Positions 6,237 through 9,428 of a stretch of DNA of 9,428 nucleotides are shown here, one piece after another. Position numbers and translations under genes: made by a program. This stretch comes from DASZYF01 sp035545535 (GTDB lineage Bacteria; Actinomycetota; Actinomycetes; Mycobacteriales; CAJCIY01), in NCBI GenBank assembly GCA_035545535.1, contig DASZYF010000084.1, forward strand, positions 1 to 9,428, in the 5' to 3' direction. Positions within the stretch are counted from its first letter, which is position 1, and each line of letters opens with the position of its first letter. The notes beneath the pieces are model-generated. The model made no database searches and had not been told where the DNA came from. It saw only the letters and a program-made list of their open reading frames with translations.

Positions 6237-7253
6237 CTACGCGGGCGGGGCGAGCTCGGACCCCATGGGGGTGGCCAGCGCCAGGGCGACATCGCCCGCG
6301 GGGTCGGTCCACCAGCGCTGCAGCACCAGGCCCGCTTCGCCGAGCTCCCGCTCCACCCCTTCGCGCCGGAACTTCGCCGAGATCTCGGTGCGCAGGTCCT
6401 CGCCCGGCGTGAACGACACGTCGAGGTCGAGGTCGCCGATGTGCACGTCCATCGCCTGCCGCGCGCGCAGCCGCATCTCGATCCACTCGTCCTCGGCGTT
6501 CCAGAGCGCGACGTGGTCGAACGCGTCAGGATCGGCGTCGGCGTGCAGCTCGCGGTCGAGCACGCGCAGCACGTTGCGGTTGAACGCCGCGGTCACGCCG
6601 GCCGCGTCGTCGTAGGCGCGCTGCAGCCGGCCCGCGTCCTTCACGAGGTCGATGCCGAGCAGGAACGCATCGCCGTCCTGGAGGTTGCCGGCGACGTCGC
6701 GCAGGAAGCGGGCGCGCGGCTCGGGCTCGAGGTTGCCGATGGTCGAGCCGAGGAACGCGAGCAGCCGGCGGCCCCCGACCGGCAGCAGCGGCGTGTGCTT
6801 GGTGAAGTCGCCGACGACGGCGTGCACCGCGACGCCCGGGTAGTCGGCGGTGATGGCGTAGCCCGCGGTCATGAGCACGCTCTCGTCGACGTCGAACGGC
6901 ACGAACCGCTGCAGCGTCCCGACGTCACGTAGCGCGTCGAGCAGCAGCCGGGTCTTCTCACTGGTCCCGGACCCGATCTCCACCAGCGTGTCGGCCTGCG
7001 TGCTCGCCGCGATCTCCGCGGCGCACGCGACCAGCGCCGCCCGCTCGCGACGCGTCGGGTAGTACTCCGGCAGCCGCGTGATCTCGTCGAACAGCCGGCT
7101 GCCTTCCGCGTCGTAGAAGTACGTCGGCGGCAGCCACTTGCGCGGCGCGGTCAGCCCGCGCCGCACGTCGTCGCGCATCTGCGCGCGCAGGTCCTGCGCG
7201 GTGAGGTGGTGCTCGATCGTCAGCGATGACGACACCTTCGTCGAGGTGCTCAC
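6237..7253 (-). CDS. egtD: L-histidine N-alpha-methyltransferase EgtD
   Basis: EgtD uses three S-adenosylmethionine molecules to convert histidine to hercynine (trimethylhistidine), the entry step to ergothioneine. The 338 residues align by eye with the 321-residue mycobacterial enzyme at a constant offset of eight. SAM binding is visible in VEIGSGTSEKT (91-101) and PFDVDES (119-125). Residues corresponding to the known M. smegmatis histidine pocket are all present: Tyr47, Tyr64 (PEYYPTRRE), Asn174 (STIGNLEP), Tyr214 (RAYDD), Met260, Glu290 and Ser292 (RTEISAKF). Histidine specificity is therefore expected to be kept. The GTG at 7253-7251 is the start because GGAAAGG lies five bases before it and the ATG overlapping the egtC stop (7267-7265) is out of frame and hits a stop after five codons. 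The spacing to egtC is 13 bases. Confidence 0.97.
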   Translation of the reverse strand: MSTSTKVSSSLTIEHHLTAQDLRAQMRDDVRRGLTAPRKWLPPTYFYDAEGSRLFDEITRLPEYYPTRRERAALVACAAEIAASTQADTLVEIGSGTSEKTRLLLDALRDVGTLQRFVPFDVDESVLMTAGYAITADYPGVAVHAVVGDFTKHTPLLPVGGRRLLAFLGSTIGNLEPEPRARFLRDVAGNLQDGDAFLLGIDLVKDAGRLQRAYDDAAGVTAAFNRNVLRVLDRELHADADPDAFDHVALWNAEDEWIEMRLRARQAMDVHIGDLDLDVSFTPGEDLRTEISAKFRREGVERELGEAGLVLQRWWTDPAGDVALALATPMGSELAPPA

Positions 7254-7258
7254 GGGCG

Positions 7259-7265
7259 CCTTTCC
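7259..7265 (-). promoter_or_regulatory. Ribosome binding site of egtD
   Basis: GGAAAGG on the minus strand, five bases before the GTG at 7253. It supports GTG rather than a more internal codon as the egtD start. Confidence 0.55.
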
Positions 7266-7266
7266 A

Positions 7267-7959
7267 TCAGAGGGGTCCTTCCAAGGAGCTGATGCGGATG
7301 CCGTCGCGCGTGACCTCGACGAGGCTGCGGTCGGGGACGTCGGCCCAGCGGGGGTCGTCGTCGTAGGGCTCGCTCGCGACGGCGACGCCGTCGTCGGTGG
7401 CGAGGACGGACAGCGTGTCGCCCCACGCGGTGGCGAGGATGCGGTCGCCGTCGGCGAGCAGCACGTTCAGCCGCGCCGTCGGGTCGGCGGCGCCGATGCG
7501 CTGCACGTGCGCGCCGAGCGCCGGCGGCTCAGTGAGCACGGCGGCGGCGAGCTGCGCGCTGTCGCACATCGACTCCGCCGCGGGCTGCGGGCCGAGCACG
7601 TCGCGCGACACGATGCCGTTGTGCGAGAGCAGCCGGCGCCCGTCGGTGAACGGCGCGCACGCCGTCTCGTCGAGCGGCATGCCCACGGTGGCGCTGCGGA
7701 CGGCGGCGACGATGCACGACGAGCGGATGTGCGGCGCGACGCTCGCCAGCGACGCATCGGTCCAGATGGGCCGGTTCGCGCGCCAGCGCGCGGGTTCGGG
7801 GCCGTCCGCCCACCAGCCGATGCCCCAGCCGTCGGCGTTCACGCGCCCGTGCGCCTGCCGCCGCGGCGCGTACGACTGCACGAGCAGCCCGTGCGCCGGC
7901 TCGAGCACGAGCGACGCGAGCGTGCGCGGGGCGCCCAGCCAGGCGACGTGCCGGCACAT
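7267..7959 (-). CDS. egtC: Gamma-glutamyl-hercynylcysteine sulfoxide amidase EgtC
   Basis: This is a 230-residue class II (N-terminal nucleophile) glutamine amidotransferase-type hydrolase, close to the usual EgtC length. It should remove the gamma-glutamyl group from the EgtB product. The protein starts MCRH, so Cys2 becomes the N-terminal nucleophile after removal of Met. Other family signatures are VNADGWGIGWW (40-50), an arginine in AVRSAT (86-91), LSHNGIV (111-117) and SEPYDDDPRW (196-205). There is no separate synthase domain, as expected for a stand-alone amidase. The ATG at 7959-7957 shares one base with the egtB stop (TGATG), and GGAG six bases upstream is a fair Shine-Dalgarno inside egtB, so expression is likely coupled. 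Upstream in-frame residues belong to an open shadow of egtB; the absolute need for Cys at position 2 fixes the start. Confidence 0.96.
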   Translation of the reverse strand: MCRHVAWLGAPRTLASLVLEPAHGLLVQSYAPRRQAHGRVNADGWGIGWWADGPEPARWRANRPIWTDASLASVAPHIRSSCIVAAVRSATVGMPLDETACAPFTDGRRLLSHNGIVSRDVLGPQPAAESMCDSAQLAAAVLTEPPALGAHVQRIGAADPTARLNVLLADGDRILATAWGDTLSVLATDDGVAVASEPYDDDPRWADVPDRSLVEVTRDGIRISSLEGPL

Positions 7960-9242
7960 CAGCAGCTCCAGGCCAGGCGGACACCGGTGAAGATCTGCCG
8001 GCGCTGCGGCAGGTCCCAGTTGCGGAACGACGGCCGGACGGCGGGCAGTCCCGTCGCCCACGAGCCGCCGCGCAGCACGTAGTAGCCGGGGCCGAAGAAG
8101 GGCGCCGAGTAGGTGTCGTAGACCATCGGCGTGAAGCCCGGCCACGGCGACAGGTGCGAGCTGGTCCACTCCCACACGTCGCCGATCGCCTGCTCCATGC
8201 CGTAGGCCGAGGCGGAGGCCGGCAGCGAGCCCGCAGGAGCGGGCCGCAGCGCCGTGCCGCCGAGCGTCGCGGTCTCGCTCGACGGGGCGGCGTCGCCCCA
8301 CGGCCAGCGCCGGCGCTGCCCGAGCGCCGGGTCCCAGGCACAGGCCTTCTCCCACTCGATCTCGGTGGGCAGCCGGGCGCCCGCCCACCGGGCGAACGCC
8401 TCCGCCTCCCAGAAGCACACGTGCTGCACGGGGTCGTCCGGCCGCAGCGGCTCGACGACGCCGAACCGCACGCGCGTCCCGTCGCCCCGCCACGACAGCG
8501 GGGCCCGCAGACCGGCCTCGGTGCGGTGCGCCCAGCCGTCGGGGGACCAGTGGCGCGGATCGTCATAGCCACCGTCGGCGATGAACTCCTGCCACTCGGC
8601 GTTCGTGACGGGGACGCGCCCGATGCGGAAGTCCGGCAGGTCGACGGTGTGCGCACCGCGTTCGTTGTCCAGCGACCACGGCTCGTCCGCACCGCTCACG
8701 CCGATCACGCACGGCCCCGCCGGCACGAGCACGCTGTCCTGTCCGCGCAACGACCGCGCCGGAGACGACGGGATCAGGCCCAGGCCCAGCAGTGGCTCGC
8801 CGTCACGCAGGTGATGGGTCGCGAGCATCGTCTCGACGTGCTGCACCTCGTGCTGCGCGACGAGCGCCGCCGAGAACTCGGCCACGGGATCGCCCGACCG
8901 CGACGCGAGCACCTCGAGCGCGCGCCCGCGCACGTCGGCCGCGTAGGCGCGCGCATCGGCCGGCGACAGCAGCGGCAGCGACGGGCGTGACGCGCGGGGG
9001 TGCCGGAACGCGTCGTAGAGGTCGTCGACCTCCGCGCCGAGCAGCGACTCATGACCGGCGAGCAGCCGCAGGAGGTAGAGCTCTTCCTGGTTGCCGACGT
9101 GCGCGAGGTCCCACACCAGCGGGCTCATCAGCGGCGAGTGCTGCGTGCGGAGCACCTCGTCGTCGAAGTCGGTGAGCGCGAGCGTGCGCTGCCGCGCCTC
9201 GGCGAGCGCGGCTTCGACGGACGTGGTGGCCGGGGCGGTCAC
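7959..9242 (-). CDS. egtB: Hercynine oxygenase / sulfoxide synthase EgtB
   Basis: EgtB is a non-heme Fe(II) enzyme that joins gamma-glutamylcysteine to hercynine with O2, giving the hercynyl sulfoxide conjugate. The 427 residues contain an N-terminal DinB-like helical domain (about 10-145) and a C-terminal formylglycine-generating-enzyme-type (FGE-sulfatase) domain (about 165-425). The three iron ligands are visible: His48 in DLAHVGNQEE, and His131 and His135 in the HxxxHxE motif HEVQHVE. RHPRASR (80-86) and NWDLPQRR (408-415, Asp410 and Arg414) are candidates for the gamma-glutamylcysteine-binding residues that define the mycobacterial-type enzyme, and the tyrosines of VYDTYSAPFF (374-383) probably include the catalytic one. 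FGE-fold signatures LPTEIEWEKA (291-300), GDVWEWT (354-360) and LRGGSW (390-395) are intact. The GTG start at 9242 overlaps the egtA stop in GTGA and has no Shine-Dalgarno, implying coupled translation. Confidence 0.97.
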   Translation of the reverse strand: MTAPATTSVEAALAEARQRTLALTDFDDEVLRTQHSPLMSPLVWDLAHVGNQEELYLLRLLAGHESLLGAEVDDLYDAFRHPRASRPSLPLLSPADARAYAADVRGRALEVLASRSGDPVAEFSAALVAQHEVQHVETMLATHHLRDGEPLLGLGLIPSSPARSLRGQDSVLVPAGPCVIGVSGADEPWSLDNERGAHTVDLPDFRIGRVPVTNAEWQEFIADGGYDDPRHWSPDGWAHRTEAGLRAPLSWRGDGTRVRFGVVEPLRPDDPVQHVCFWEAEAFARWAGARLPTEIEWEKACAWDPALGQRRRWPWGDAAPSSETATLGGTALRPAPAGSLPASASAYGMEQAIGDVWEWTSSHLSPWPGFTPMVYDTYSAPFFGPGYYVLRGGSWATGLPAVRPSFRNWDLPQRRQIFTGVRLAWSC

Positions 9243-9428
9243 AGCGTCAGCAGCGCGTCGAGCGGCGACCGCGCGCGCACGTCGTCAGCGGGGGAGAGGC
9301 CCTGCGCGGTGTGGGTGTCGGCGTAGTCACCGATGGCGCCGGCGAGCGTCGGATCCACCTCGGCGAACGACTCCGACGCGAGGCGCAGCAGGGCGACCGC
9401 GGCCCGCTGCAAGGGCTTGTCCTGCAGG
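9239..9428 (-). CDS. egtA: C-terminal end of glutamate-cysteine ligase EgtA (partial, runs off the right edge)
   Basis: Only the last 62 codons are visible, ending with TGA at 9241-9239. The piece is mainly helical in character, with a C-terminal stretch GLSPADDV (44-51) that resembles the RxPAD-type tail of actinobacterial EgtA/GCS2-like ligases. No catalytic residue lies in this part. The assignment rests mostly on context: egtA precedes egtB in the common actinobacterial order egtABCDE, the frame is open to the window edge, and it overlaps egtB by four bases. EgtA would supply the gamma-glutamylcysteine that EgtB uses. The operon promoter must lie beyond the right edge. Confidence 0.65.
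   Translation of the reverse strand, partial: LQDKPLQRAAVALLRLASESFAEVDPTLAGAIGDYADTHTAQGLSPADDVRARSPLDALLTL

Larger units (their letters stand above)
5092..9428 (-). other. Ergothioneine biosynthesis operon, egtA(partial)-egtB-egtC-egtD-egtE
   Basis: Five genes lie head to tail on the minus strand: four-base overlap egtA/egtB, one-base overlap egtB/egtC, 13-base gap egtC/egtD, about 35-base gap egtD/egtE. There is no space for internal promoters outside coding sequence except possibly before egtE. The set matches the five-step mycobacterial pathway in both content and order. Confidence 0.93.

Noticed and set aside
4969..6615. A 548-residue open frame on the plus strand across the egtE/egtD region
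   Set aside because: It is antisense to egtE and egtD, has the Arg/Asp/Gly-rich composition of a high-GC shadow and shows no motif.
7138..8082. A 314-residue plus-strand open frame opposite egtC
   Set aside because: It is an antisense shadow of egtC and of the ends of egtB and egtD, with no recognisable domain; the minus-strand genes have clear catalytic motifs.
1..9428. Mobile elements, CRISPR repeats, tRNA/rRNA genes, riboswitches
   Set aside because: Read through on both strands, I found no transposase, integrase, spaced direct repeats, tRNA-like cloverleaf or known riboswitch core. The coding sequence leaves gaps of at most 70 bases.

Overview
The window is very G+C-rich DNA (above 70% by eye), densely packed, with many GTG starts and 1-4 base stop/start overlaps. 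Together with the gene content (a Hanks-type kinase-like gene, the NIF3 / zinc-ribbon / RNase H-phosphatase trio known from mycobacteria and streptomycetes, and an egtABCDE-type ergothioneine cluster) this points to a chromosome segment of an Actinomycetota species. I cannot fix the genus. No mobile element, CRISPR array, tRNA or rRNA was seen.

Layout. (1) 1-931, minus: the N-terminal 310 residues of a Ser/Thr kinase-like protein whose key catalytic residues are replaced, so probably a pseudokinase; it runs off the left edge. (2) 932-1001: a 70-base divergent promoter region. (3) 1002-3990, plus: three translationally coupled genes, namely a NIF3-family dinuclear-metal protein, a coiled-coil C4 zinc-ribbon protein and a fused RNase HI / histidine phosphatase. 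(4) 4016-5086, plus: an ArsB/SLC13-like permease with a short N-terminus. (5) 5092-9428, minus: the ergothioneine operon, transcribed from the right edge leftwards as egtA (only the last 62 codons visible), egtB, egtC, egtD, egtE. The two blocks converge with only five bases between the stop codons at 5086 and 5092.

How the genes work together. By established knowledge of the pathway, EgtD trimethylates histidine to hercynine, EgtA makes gamma-glutamylcysteine, EgtB joins the two into a sulfoxide with O2 and Fe(II), EgtC removes the glutamate, and EgtE (PLP) cleaves the C-S bond to give ergothioneine, a redox-buffer thiol. All four complete Egt proteins keep recognisable active-site residues. 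The plus-strand trio is a conserved actinobacterial neighbourhood whose shared purpose is not settled. Nothing here looks like an entirely new system; the most unusual item is the degenerate kinase, followed by the short permease and the very tight convergent junction.
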